Part shown: positions 8,201-14,143 of the stretch, piece after piece
How the letters are laid out: each line of letters opens with the position of its first letter
How positions within the stretch are numbered: the first letter of the stretch is position 1
NCBI GenBank assembly: GCA_020849825.1
Contig: JADZFP010000268.1
Span: forward strand, 1-14,143
Direction: 5' to 3'
Origin: Saprospiraceae bacterium
Lineage (GTDB): Bacteria; Bacteroidota; Bacteroidia; Chitinophagales; Saprospiraceae
DNA length: 14,143 bases
Position numbers and translations under genes: made by a program
The notes under the pieces: generated by a model
What the model saw: only the letters and a program-made list of their open reading frames with translations
What the model was told of the DNA's origin: nothing
Databases searched by the model: none

Positions 8201-10785
8201 GCAGCCCTTATTTTTTACCTGAAAAAATAGCCGCCAATACCTGCCTGCATACCGCGTTCGACCTGCCCGTGCCGCCCAACGGGCTGATTTTCGGCGTTTT
8301 AAACGACAATGGCTCGCTGCCGACGCCTTTTAACCCCGATCAGGATTTTCCTGCTACCACCCTCGCCGAATGCGGCTACGTCAACAACCTGTTTTCCTTC
8401 CAGGTCAATTATTCTGCGCCTTCTCTCGATCTCGGCCCCGACCTGCTGCTCTGCAACAGCAGCGTGACCGTGCTGAGCGGCGGAGGCGGCTTTGCGCGCT
8501 ACCGCTGGGCCGATGGTTCGGCCGACAGCTCCTTTACCGCTTTCGGCCCCGGGGTGTATTGGCTCGATGCCTGGGACGTATGCGGCAATTTGTACACCGA
8601 TACTGTGCACATCGACCTGCAAACTGCGCTCCCGCTCGACCTGGGTCCCGACCGGATCATTTGTCCCGGCGACTCCATCGCGCTGTCGGTCACGGGCTTC
8701 GACGAGGTAAACTGGGCGCCGCTCACCGAATTCTCCTGCCCCGATTGCCCAAACGTAACCGCCGGGCCCGACAGCGCCCTGACTCTGCGGGTGACGGGCC
8801 GCTCGGGCAATTGTTTCGTCAGCGATTCGCTGCGGGTCACTGTTGCCGCGCCGCCCCTTCTGAGCGCCCAGGTTGAGCCTGCAGGTTGTTCGTCGCCAAC
8901 CGGAAGTATCGAGGTCGCCGTGTCGCAAGGCGCGCCGCCTTTCAATTTCAACTGGTCGGACGGCGGCACAGGTCCCGTCCGGGAGCAACTCCTGCCCGGC
9001 GACTACGGCGTGGTGGTGAGCGATGCCAATGGATGCGCCTCGGCGGATACCTTTACCGTTGCCGCTACCAGTCCGCCGCAGGTTTTATCCGCTCAAATTA
9101 TTCCTGTTCAATGTTTTGGTGAAAATTCGGGTCAGATTGCCCTTCAGGTGGAAGGCGGCGCCCCGCCCTATCAATCGTCGTGGTCGAACGGCGCCGGCGG
9201 TCTTGTCCTGACCGGCCTCGCCGCAGGCCCTTATGCCCTCATGCTTACCGATGCAGTGGGTTGTACTTTACAGGAAAGTTATGACATCACGCAGCCGGCG
9301 CCCTTGTCGGCTGGCGTTGCGCCTGCGGCAGATACCTGCGGACAACAAAACGGCGCGCTTGCCCTGACAGGTTCGGGCGGCGTTGCGCCTTACCAGGTAT
9401 TGTGGTCCAATGGCGCGACCGGCACGGCCGTCGATCACTTGCCTGCGGGCGACTATTCCCTTACCCTGACGGACGCGAACGGTTGCTCCTTACAGCAAAC
9501 GCACACTGTAGCGGCTGTGGACATTCCCGTCTCGTTCAGCCTCGAAAGTGGCCTGATTACCTGCGCGGCGCCGGTGGTCGGGGCAAGCGCCGCACCCGGC
9601 AATTTCGCCTACGCGTGGCAAACGCCTTCCGGCGCCGCGCTCTCGGGCGCCATGCAGCAAGTCGATCTTGCGGGCAATTATTCGGTCACCGCAACCCATC
9701 CTTCCGGCTGCACTTCCGTGCAAACGCTGCTGGTCGGAATCGATACCCTGACACCCCTCGCCGTTATTGCCAATGCGGCCGTACAAATACCCTGCGATCA
9801 ATCGGCCGTCGTGCTCGACGGAACCGGTTCTTCTTCCGGTCCGGATATCCTGCTGGAATGGTCGCAGGAGCAGGGCGGGCTTTGGAACGCCATTGGCACG
9901 GGCGCCGTCTGGGCGACCAACGTACCGGGCCGCTACCGCCTGCTGGTAATTGATGAAAACAACGGATGTTCAGCAGCCGACACGATACTGGTCGGCGTAT
10001 CGGAAGGCATCGAAAGCGTGTGGCTCGGCGCCGATTCGGTATCCTGTTTCGGGTGGAGCGACGGCGTGGTACGGGTCGACAGCGTAAGCGGCGGCGCGGC
10101 GCCATTTGAATTTGCGCTCAACCAGCAAGCGTTTGGCCCGAAACTGGTGTTTAACGATTTGCCGCTGGGTCAATACACCGTCCGGGTGCTCGACGCGGCC
10201 GGTTGCCTGGCCCAGGACACTGTTTTTGTGGGCGAGCCGGCGTTGTTGCAACTCGATCTGACGGCTTCGGCCAATCCCGTTTCGCCGGGTGAAATATTTA
10301 CCCTGACGGCTGAAATTGAGCCCGCCGGCGCCCTGTTGTCGGGACTGGAATGGGAGCCCGCACAATTATTTCCCGCGCAAAACCAGTTGCTCCAAACCCT
10401 CGATCTGGAAGATACGACTTTGATCCGCCTGACGGTCTCGACTCCCGAAGGCTGTACGGCAACCGCCCAGCTCCGCATCGACGTGCGCGCCGGGCAAGTA
10501 TATCGCCCCAACGCATTTCGCCCTGGCGGGCAGGCGGAGAACGCCAATTTCACCGTGTACGGCGGCCCCGAACTGCAGGAAATAGAACTCCTCCGGGTGT
10601 TCGACCGCTGGGGAGCAATGGTGTTCGAGCGCCGGAACTTCCCGCCCAACAATCCCGCACTGGGCTGGGACGGCCGTTACCGCGGCCGCGAACTGCCGGC
10701 CGGCGTGTACGTGTACCACGTCGAACTGCGCTTTGCCAACGGCGACAGTCAGGTGATAAAGGGTGAGGTGGTGATTGTTAGGTGA
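5224..10785 (+). CDS. Giant secreted M43 (pappalysin/cytophagalysin-type) metalloprotease with PKD, propeller, SprB-like repeats and CHU_C sorting domain
   Basis: The product has 1,853 residues from the start at 5224, chosen over an in-frame ATG at 5182 because it gives the signal peptide MNALHRIALFFLISPFVAFA. Domains in order: propeptide with CGQSAA (Cys38); M43 catalytic domain (about 85-335) with zinc motif HELGHYLGLYH (His232, Glu233, His236, His242), a VCDTAPD segment and Met-turn NFMDY (Met302); two PKD domains (about 346-506); a propeller-like region (507-905) with repeated PDG-x-x-LW-x-x-SF blades; a MopE-like Asp-rich segment ICDNGQDDDNDGLADCAD (about 907-935), likely calcium-binding; a CARDB-like region; Ig/PKD-like modules; at least four SprB-like repeats (GGAPPY...W.NG...L..G.Y....TDA.GC) between about 1215 and 1670; and the gliding-motility-associated C-terminal domain (1759-1853), RPNAF...FDRWG...WDGRYRG.ELPAGVYVY. 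It is exported by Sec and then T9SS. Function inferred: surface or released endopeptidase with adhesive modules. Its last codons merge into a GGTGA-type repeat. Confidence 0.93.
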   Translation: MNALHRIALFFLISPFVAFAQQVKLPEPLRAPQRVLTCGQSAAQQQLWQQHPERAARQAELDGQLYQKASGSSNSAVKGAPVYTLPVVFHVIHNNGPEDLSDIQILAALDQVNDAFAHAGYFSVEGEDTGIRFCLARRTPGGAATTGITHTQSALTNFTMETQDLALKNLIRWDPTRYINIWVVAGINSASSGPGVAGYAYFPSSHGEAEDGIVCEASFLGADPAGNSVLVHELGHYLGLYHTFQGGCPNADCLLDGDRVCDTAPDQAQHSVCQFNSCSTDADAPAPNPFNTDVDDPTTNFMDYSALECYAGFTAGQAARMQGVVETARQSLLDSDGCLDPCTQPIQCLFQAVPAVSVPGQQIQLVNQTTGATTYQWFVEGSPIGPFTDNFYTFGQEGAYHIELIAANSDPNCSGSYSIYHVVDCPVNAGFITSETVISVGETVVFTDTSSGANSWQWLINGILTGTNPGFSYTFSSSGIYTVVLTAGNGACTDQAAVAIRVEAPCTGLMELGEYRSPDPVYNKLILHSTLFSQAGDVAGAGVLPVGFDNYKGLLAKWNGAAQLQWIKGVQGRYFHKMLEAPDGNWVAYAIGSPCLLTKIKPDGTVLWTKSFTISGSLSTYLGFNHLAIMPNGDIACCFIADNQNTTYLFRLDANGNLLWQKSFGGYTGCNISPAYDGSNNLWVFIFSDYYFVVSPDGQILNIREPVFTLGQGQYAELIRGNQHPDGSFSLWARTTLPNNDVGLVLYHFSPSGNLLWLRSFDNSGAAQNFEQYYPGDGWLLSLNVDLQHIALRLNEDGSTRWTKRFTGGGPAYVFTGFSGFEESPDGRVAGMNNTPNYKMYLTIFDPQDDAACDLVDFNLPPAFQPPVNIQPITKSIIPSNIPFGDFNLVFEDLSLEFEPKCTAPAGCPEICDNGQDDDNDGLADCADPDCQCGPNNVCVPDATATLDSVVCQNGILRVHLRVCNSAGAEIPVNTPVQFYLGDPVVSAANAYGSPYFLPEKIAANTCLHTAFDLPVPPNGLIFGVLNDNGSLPTPFNPDQDFPATTLAECGYVNNLFSFQVNYSAPSLDLGPDLLLCNSSVTVLSGGGGFARYRWADGSADSSFTAFGPGVYWLDAWDVCGNLYTDTVHIDLQTALPLDLGPDRIICPGDSIALSVTGFDEVNWAPLTEFSCPDCPNVTAGPDSALTLRVTGRSGNCFVSDSLRVTVAAPPLLSAQVEPAGCSSPTGSIEVAVSQGAPPFNFNWSDGGTGPVREQLLPGDYGVVVSDANGCASADTFTVAATSPPQVLSAQIIPVQCFGENSGQIALQVEGGAPPYQSSWSNGAGGLVLTGLAAGPYALMLTDAVGCTLQESYDITQPAPLSAGVAPAADTCGQQNGALALTGSGGVAPYQVLWSNGATGTAVDHLPAGDYSLTLTDANGCSLQQTHTVAAVDIPVSFSLESGLITCAAPVVGASAAPGNFAYAWQTPSGAALSGAMQQVDLAGNYSVTATHPSGCTSVQTLLVGIDTLTPLAVIANAAVQIPCDQSAVVLDGTGSSSGPDILLEWSQEQGGLWNAIGTGAVWATNVPGRYRLLVIDENNGCSAADTILVGVSEGIESVWLGADSVSCFGWSDGVVRVDSVSGGAAPFEFALNQQAFGPKLVFNDLPLGQYTVRVLDAAGCLAQDTVFVGEPALLQLDLTASANPVSPGEIFTLTAEIEPAGALLSGLEWEPAQLFPAQNQLLQTLDLEDTTLIRLTVSTPEGCTATAQLRIDVRAGQVYRPNAFRPGGQAENANFTVYGGPELQEIELLRVFDRWGAMVFERRNFPPNNPALGWDGRYRGRELPAGVYVYHVELRFANGDSQVIKGEVVIVR

Positions 10786-10836
10786 TTGAGTGGTGAATTG
10801 GTTAATCGGTGAATTGGTGAATTGGTTATAAAAGGG
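10764..10836 (+). repeat. Short-period GGTGA(ATTGG) repeat, left copy
   Basis: GGTGA-based words recur at short spacing, beginning within the final codons of the M43 gene (GGTGAGGTGGTGATTG, stop TGA at 10783-10785) and continuing as GGTGATTGAGTGGTGAATTGG. The last stretch, 10804-10836, matches the reverse complement of 11417-11449 at 32 of 33 bases, so left and right copies form a long-range inverted repeat round the intergenic block. No protein coding is supported beyond the stop. Confidence 0.8.
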
Positions 10837-11117
10837 TTGTTGCTGCTCGCATTTCAGGGATTTGGCCGGTGCGGGCTGAAATGTGGTGAAGTGGTTATTT
10901 GGTGAATTGGTTATAAAAGGGTTGTTGCTGCTCACATTTCAGGGATTTGGCCGGTGCGGACTGAAATGTGGTGAAGTGGTTATTTGGTGAATTGGTTATA
11001 AAAGGGTCGTTGCTGCTCACATTTCAGGGAGGATTGCGAGTGCGGACTGAAATGTGGTGAATTGGTTATAAAAGGGTCATTACCGCTCACATTTCAGAGA
11101 AGATTGCGAGTACAGTC
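10816..11117 (+). repeat. Four tandem hairpin-bearing repeat units (85, 85, 70, ~62 bp)
   Basis: Units start at 10816, 10901, 10986 and 11056, each opening with GGTGAATTGGTTATAAAAGG. Units 1 and 2 are 85 bases and differ at two positions. Unit 3 is 70 bases, lacking about 15 bases at its end, with a changed centre. Unit 4 decays after about 60 bases. Units 1-3 each contain an inverted repeat, CACATTTCAG / CTGAAATGTG, with an 18-19 base loop (10933-10942 with 10961-10970 in unit 2; 11018-11027 with 11047-11056 in unit 3). In unit 4 the right arm is lost. The spacing carries no unique spacers, so this is not a CRISPR array. It could terminate or stabilise the protease transcript, or be a REP-like family. 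Confidence 0.92.
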
Positions 11118-11141
11118 TAATACCTCAGAAGGTATGACACA

Positions 11142-11298
11142 GGATTTCGGAGAAATCCCGCATTTGTAGCCACGTATGGCCGCCGTTTTTTGAGGACTTC
11201 GGAGAAGTCCTGCATTTGTAAAAAAGCGCGACTTCTCCGAAGTCGTTGTGAAAGAATGACTTACTCTCTTCTACAAATGCAGGCTTTCTCCGAAATCC
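11142..11298. repeat. Nested set of four 17-bp palindromes in mirrored orientation
   Basis: Copy A (11142-11158) GGATTTCGGAGAAATCC and copy B (11194-11210) GGACTTCGGAGAAGTCC are each a 7-bp stem with a GGA loop, followed by a shared CGCATTTGTA or TGCATTTGTA. Copy C (11229-11245) CGACTTCTCCGAAGTCG is a reversed copy, and copy D (11282-11298) is an imperfect reversed copy preceded by TACAAATGC. A with its tail and D with its leader match in inverted orientation at 25 of 27 bases (11142-11168 against 11272-11298). The whole is therefore A-B / C'-D', able to form either four small hairpins or larger inverted structures. No coding is seen. Confidence 0.88.
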
Positions 11299-11416
11299 AC
11301 AGTCTCAGGCACAACTGCTTATTCAAAAAATCCAAAGCAAAACCCAGGGTACTCTTGTTTTGAATATGACCGGGATTTAGCCCGCAAAAGCATACCCAAC
11401 CCGGGCGCAGCAGTAC
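11299..11416. other. Intergenic stretch, little structure
   Basis: About 120 bases between the palindrome cluster and the right short-period repeat. There is a weak 7-bp pair, GGGTACT (11347-11353) with AGTACCC (about 11412-11418). TACTCTTG at 11350-11357 is a one-mismatch fit to the Bacteroidota -7 element, but too weak to call a promoter. No open frame or RNA gene is supported. Confidence 0.4.
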
Positions 11417-11496
11417 CCCTTTTATAACCAATTCACCGATTCACCGATTCACCGATTCACCACTCATTCACCAATTCACCGCTCATTCACCAATTC
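11417..11496 (-). repeat. Short-period ATTCACCG repeat, right inverted copy
   Basis: The stretch opens with CCCTTTTATAACCAATTCAC, the reverse complement of the start of the upstream tandem units. It then runs as three to four copies of ATTCACCG and variants with CACTCATTCACCA and CGCTCATTCACCA. It mirrors 10764-10836, including the GAGTGGTGAA word on the opposite strand. It ends about 74 bases before the second M43 gene, so its effect on that gene's promoter should be considered. Confidence 0.85.
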
Positions 11497-11569
11497 TGGC
11501 AGGTGTCGCGGATATCGGCCGGGGGCAGCATTTGATATTGCGCTGGCATCTTGTTGCAAACTCGACATA

Positions 11570-14143
11570 ATGCTTCGTTTTCTGGTATTCCTCCTGCTCC
11601 CGTTGGGCGCCAGTGCACAAATTAAACGGGCAGAATTGCCTGCCGCACCCCCAAAAAACAATCTTTTTTCATGCGGTTCGGCTGCCGCGCAAGAGGCACT
11701 GTTTTCGGCCAATCCCGCGTTGGCACGGCAACTGGCCGACTTGGAAGACCTTTTTTACCGGCCAAAAACCGACCCCGAAAAAACGGCGGCCGGCGGCAAA
11801 TACCCGTCGATTACGCTGCCCGTTGTATTCCACGTGGTGCACAACAACGGCGCGGAAAACATTTCCGACGCGCAGATACTGGCGGCTCTGGGTCACCTCA
11901 ACGACGCATTTGCGCATACCGGTTATTTTAACCAGGAAGGAGAAGACACGGGCATACAATTTTGCCTGGCCAAACGAACGCCCGAAGGCCTGGCGACCAG
12001 CGGGATTACCCGCACCGAATCGCCGCTCACCAACATCGTCATGGAGTACCAGGACCTCGATCTCAAAGATCTGATTCGCTGGGATCCAACGCGTTATATC
12101 AACATTTGGGTGGTAGCCTCGATTACGAGCGCCTCGCAGGGGCCGGGCGTCGCAGGCTATGCATATTTGCCTTTTTCGCACGGCAGCCCTTTCGACGGTA
12201 TGGTGTGCGAGGCCGAATTCCTGGGGTTTGAGCCGGCTGCCAATGCCGTATTGATCCATGAAATGGGCCATTATCTCGGTTTGTACCACACCTTCGAGGG
12301 CGGCTGCCCGAACGGCGATTGCCTGCTCGACGGCGACCGCGTTTGCGACACGCCGCCCGATCAGGCACAGCACAGCGTTTGCCCTTTCAATTCCTGCAAT
12401 ACCGACGCCGATGCCCCGGCGCCCAATCCGTTTTCAGGCGACGTAGACGACCTGAGCTGGAATTTCATGGACTACTCCAACTTATTGTGTTACAAAGGGT
12501 TCACGGCCGGCCAGCGCGACCGCATGCAGGACGTGCTCGCATTTGCCCGAAAAAGCCTGCTGGAATCGGATGGCTGCCAGGACCCCTGCACGCAACTAAT
12601 CAGTGCGGCGTTTGCCATCGATCCGCCCTCGGGCCTGTCGGGAGAGCTTGTACAATTGGTCAACACAACAACCGGAGCCACGCAGTACGAATGGTACGTC
12701 AACGGCGTATTGATCAGCAATGCCCCCGCGCCCGCATACACCTTCGGCGCTCCGGGTGTGTACAACGTGGCATTGATCGCCTCGAACGCCGACGCCAATT
12801 GCACGGAAGAACTGGATGCGGCGTACGTCGTGACCTGCCCCGTCGAAGCGGCCCTTTCGGCGAGCCAGACCCAGATACTACCGGGCGAAACGGTCAGTTT
12901 TTCAGACAATTCCGTCAATGCCCTCAGCTGGCAATGGATGGTCGACGGCGTACCGGCCGGCAATACGCAAAGCCTTGTTTATCAATTCAACACACCCGGC
13001 GTGTACACCGTGGCGCTCACGGCGGGCAACGGTTTCTGCAGCGATCAGGCGGCCGTGGCTGTGCAGGTGGAAGGTCCTTGCGGCGGCCTGGTCAAACTGG
13101 GGCATTATCGTTCGGGCGAATTTGGATACCCAAAAGCGGCGATCAATTCAACCTTGTTTCACACAACGGGCGACATTTTTGGCGCAGGTTCTTTTAAAAA
13201 CACGACCGTCAATGTCGGCCTTTTGGCAAAATGGAATTCAGCCGCGCAACTCCAGTGGGCCAAAAAAGCCGACAACCGGTATTTTCACAAAATACTGGAA
13301 ACACCCGACGGAAACTGGGTCGCCTATTCGTCGGCCGATCTTTGTGTAACCGCAAAATTCACACCCGACGGCGACGTGCTCTGGGCCCGTTCGTTCGACG
13401 TGCCGGGCAGCGATCACCCCGCCTACATCGGCCTCGATCACCTGGCGGTGTTGCCCAACGGGGATATCGCGGTGCTCATTCATGGCCTCAATTACACGGC
13501 GTATATCTTCCGGCTCGACAGCGACGGCAACCTGCTTTGGCAAAAATCATTTACCACGATCACCGCCAGCCATATCAGCCCCGCCAGCGACGGCAGCAAC
13601 AACCTTATCGTGATCGTTCTGGGCTCCCATTATTTTATCCTTTCGGCCGATGGACAACAGATTGTCGAGATGAAGGAAATGGTGTTCGTAGGCGATCCCG
13701 CACTGAATGGCCTGGGCCTGACCCGGTGCAACCAGCACCCCGACGGCAGCTTTACCCTATGGGCTACCCATCAGTTCATAGGGCCGCCCGAAGAGAACGC
13801 GCTGGTGATGTTGCATTTCAGTGCAAGCGGCGCTCTTTTGTGGACAAAAAGCTTCGAAACCCCGCAGTTCGTGCAGTACTACGTCCGCTACTACCCCGGC
13901 GACGGCTGGCTGTTCAACATGAACCTGAACCTCGAACACATCCTGATGCGGATTAACGACGACGGTTCTACGCGCTGGACCCGGCGATTTACCGGCGGCG
14001 GGCCGGCGTACCTTTTTCACGGCATCACGGGACTGGCGGAAGCCGCCGACGGCAGGGTAGCCGGCGTCAGCAATTTCGTGTACGACACGGCTTTTTACCT
14101 GCTGCTTTTTGATCCCCGGCAGCCCGACAATTGCGATCTGACC
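11570..14143 (+). CDS. Second secreted M43 metalloprotease, tandem paralogue, 3' end beyond window
   Basis: The frame opens at 11570 with signal peptide MLRFLVFLLLPLGASA and stays open for all 858 codons to the window edge. Domains mirror the upstream gene: propeptide with SCGSAA (Cys35); M43 domain with HEMGHYLGLYH (His230, Glu231, His234, His240), VCDTPPD and Met-turn NFMDY (Met300); two PKD domains (about 340-502); and a propeller-like region (about 504 onward) with blades such as FRLDSDGNLLWQKSF and RINDDGSTRWTRRF. The last residues, NCDLT, correspond to ACDLV near residue 856 of the neighbour, so the two align with almost no net length change. By analogy the missing part should hold MopE, SprB-like and CHU_C modules; that is inference. 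By eye roughly two-thirds or more of catalytic-domain residues are identical. It is separated from its neighbour by about 784 bases of repeats, so it probably has its own promoter, though none was identified. Confidence 0.92.
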   Translation, partial: MLRFLVFLLLPLGASAQIKRAELPAAPPKNNLFSCGSAAAQEALFSANPALARQLADLEDLFYRPKTDPEKTAAGGKYPSITLPVVFHVVHNNGAENISDAQILAALGHLNDAFAHTGYFNQEGEDTGIQFCLAKRTPEGLATSGITRTESPLTNIVMEYQDLDLKDLIRWDPTRYINIWVVASITSASQGPGVAGYAYLPFSHGSPFDGMVCEAEFLGFEPAANAVLIHEMGHYLGLYHTFEGGCPNGDCLLDGDRVCDTPPDQAQHSVCPFNSCNTDADAPAPNPFSGDVDDLSWNFMDYSNLLCYKGFTAGQRDRMQDVLAFARKSLLESDGCQDPCTQLISAAFAIDPPSGLSGELVQLVNTTTGATQYEWYVNGVLISNAPAPAYTFGAPGVYNVALIASNADANCTEELDAAYVVTCPVEAALSASQTQILPGETVSFSDNSVNALSWQWMVDGVPAGNTQSLVYQFNTPGVYTVALTAGNGFCSDQAAVAVQVEGPCGGLVKLGHYRSGEFGYPKAAINSTLFHTTGDIFGAGSFKNTTVNVGLLAKWNSAAQLQWAKKADNRYFHKILETPDGNWVAYSSADLCVTAKFTPDGDVLWARSFDVPGSDHPAYIGLDHLAVLPNGDIAVLIHGLNYTAYIFRLDSDGNLLWQKSFTTITASHISPASDGSNNLIVIVLGSHYFILSADGQQIVEMKEMVFVGDPALNGLGLTRCNQHPDGSFTLWATHQFIGPPEENALVMLHFSASGALLWTKSFETPQFVQYYVRYYPGDGWLFNMNLNLEHILMRINDDGSTRWTRRFTGGGPAYLFHGITGLAEAADGRVAGVSNFVYDTAFYLLLFDPRQPDNCDLT

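Noticed and set aside
8299..8988. 229-codon open frame on the minus strand
   Set aside because: Antisense to the Ig-like/SprB part of the M43 gene; no motif and no separate promoter seen.
10816..11117. CRISPR array
   Set aside because: The repeated unit is continuous and near-identical over its full 85 bases, with no variable spacers of uniform length and no cas gene nearby.
11476..11712. 78-codon minus-strand frame across the repeat and start of the second M43 gene
   Set aside because: It overlaps the signal-peptide region of a strongly supported gene and the short-period repeat; no protein features.
11669..12373. 234-codon open frame on the minus strand, similar to another antisense frame at 5836-6594
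   Set aside because: The two antisense translations resemble each other only because the sense genes are paralogues; there is no independent evidence of coding.

Overview
The window looks like chromosomal DNA from a Bacteroidota bacterium, plausibly a Saprospiria-type lineage with moderately high GC. The evidence is three secreted proteins built for the type IX secretion system (T9SS). One metallopeptidase ends in a type A-like sorting domain. A 1,853-residue protein ends in the gliding-motility-associated (CHU_C / type B) sorting domain and carries SprB-like repeats. A third is a close paralogue of the second. A Bacteroidota-style OmpP1/FadL porin and weak ribosome binding sites fit the same picture. 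The exact genus cannot be read from the sequence.

Layout. Bases 1-1057 (+) hold the C-terminal part of an OmpP1/FadL-type outer-membrane barrel, cut by the window edge. A perfect 16-bp inverted repeat (1071-1126) lies where this gene converges with a minus-strand gene (1116-2624) for a 502-residue all-helical protein of unknown function. A divergent, AT-richer intergenic region (2625-2841) leads into a plus-strand series with short gaps: an RmlC-type dTDP-sugar 3,5-epimerase (2842-3387), a secreted M28 zinc peptidase (3434-5170), and a giant secreted M43 pappalysin-type metalloprotease (5224-10785). A repeat-rich intergenic region follows (about 10786-11569). The last gene is a second M43 metalloprotease (from 11570), open to the end of the window, so its 3' part lies outside. 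No stop codon bounds it here, but the reading frame runs through all 858 codons and matches its neighbour domain for domain.

How the genes relate. The three proteases probably form a surface or secreted proteolytic set: Sec export, folding in the periplasm, then T9SS release or anchoring by the C-terminal domain. In several Bacteroidota T9SS cargo is attached to a sugar-containing lipid, so an rmlC directly upstream is suggestive but proves no link. The two M43 genes are tandem paralogues.

The most unusual DNA is the intergenic region between the paralogues. It holds four head-to-tail copies of a hairpin-bearing unit (period 85, 85, 70 bp), a nested set of four 17-bp palindromes in mirrored orientation, and short-period GGTGAATTGG-type repeats that recur in inverted orientation at the far end. 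The whole block resembles a composite, possibly mobile or amplifying, non-coding repeat element. No tRNA, rRNA, CRISPR array, transposase or phage gene was recognised.
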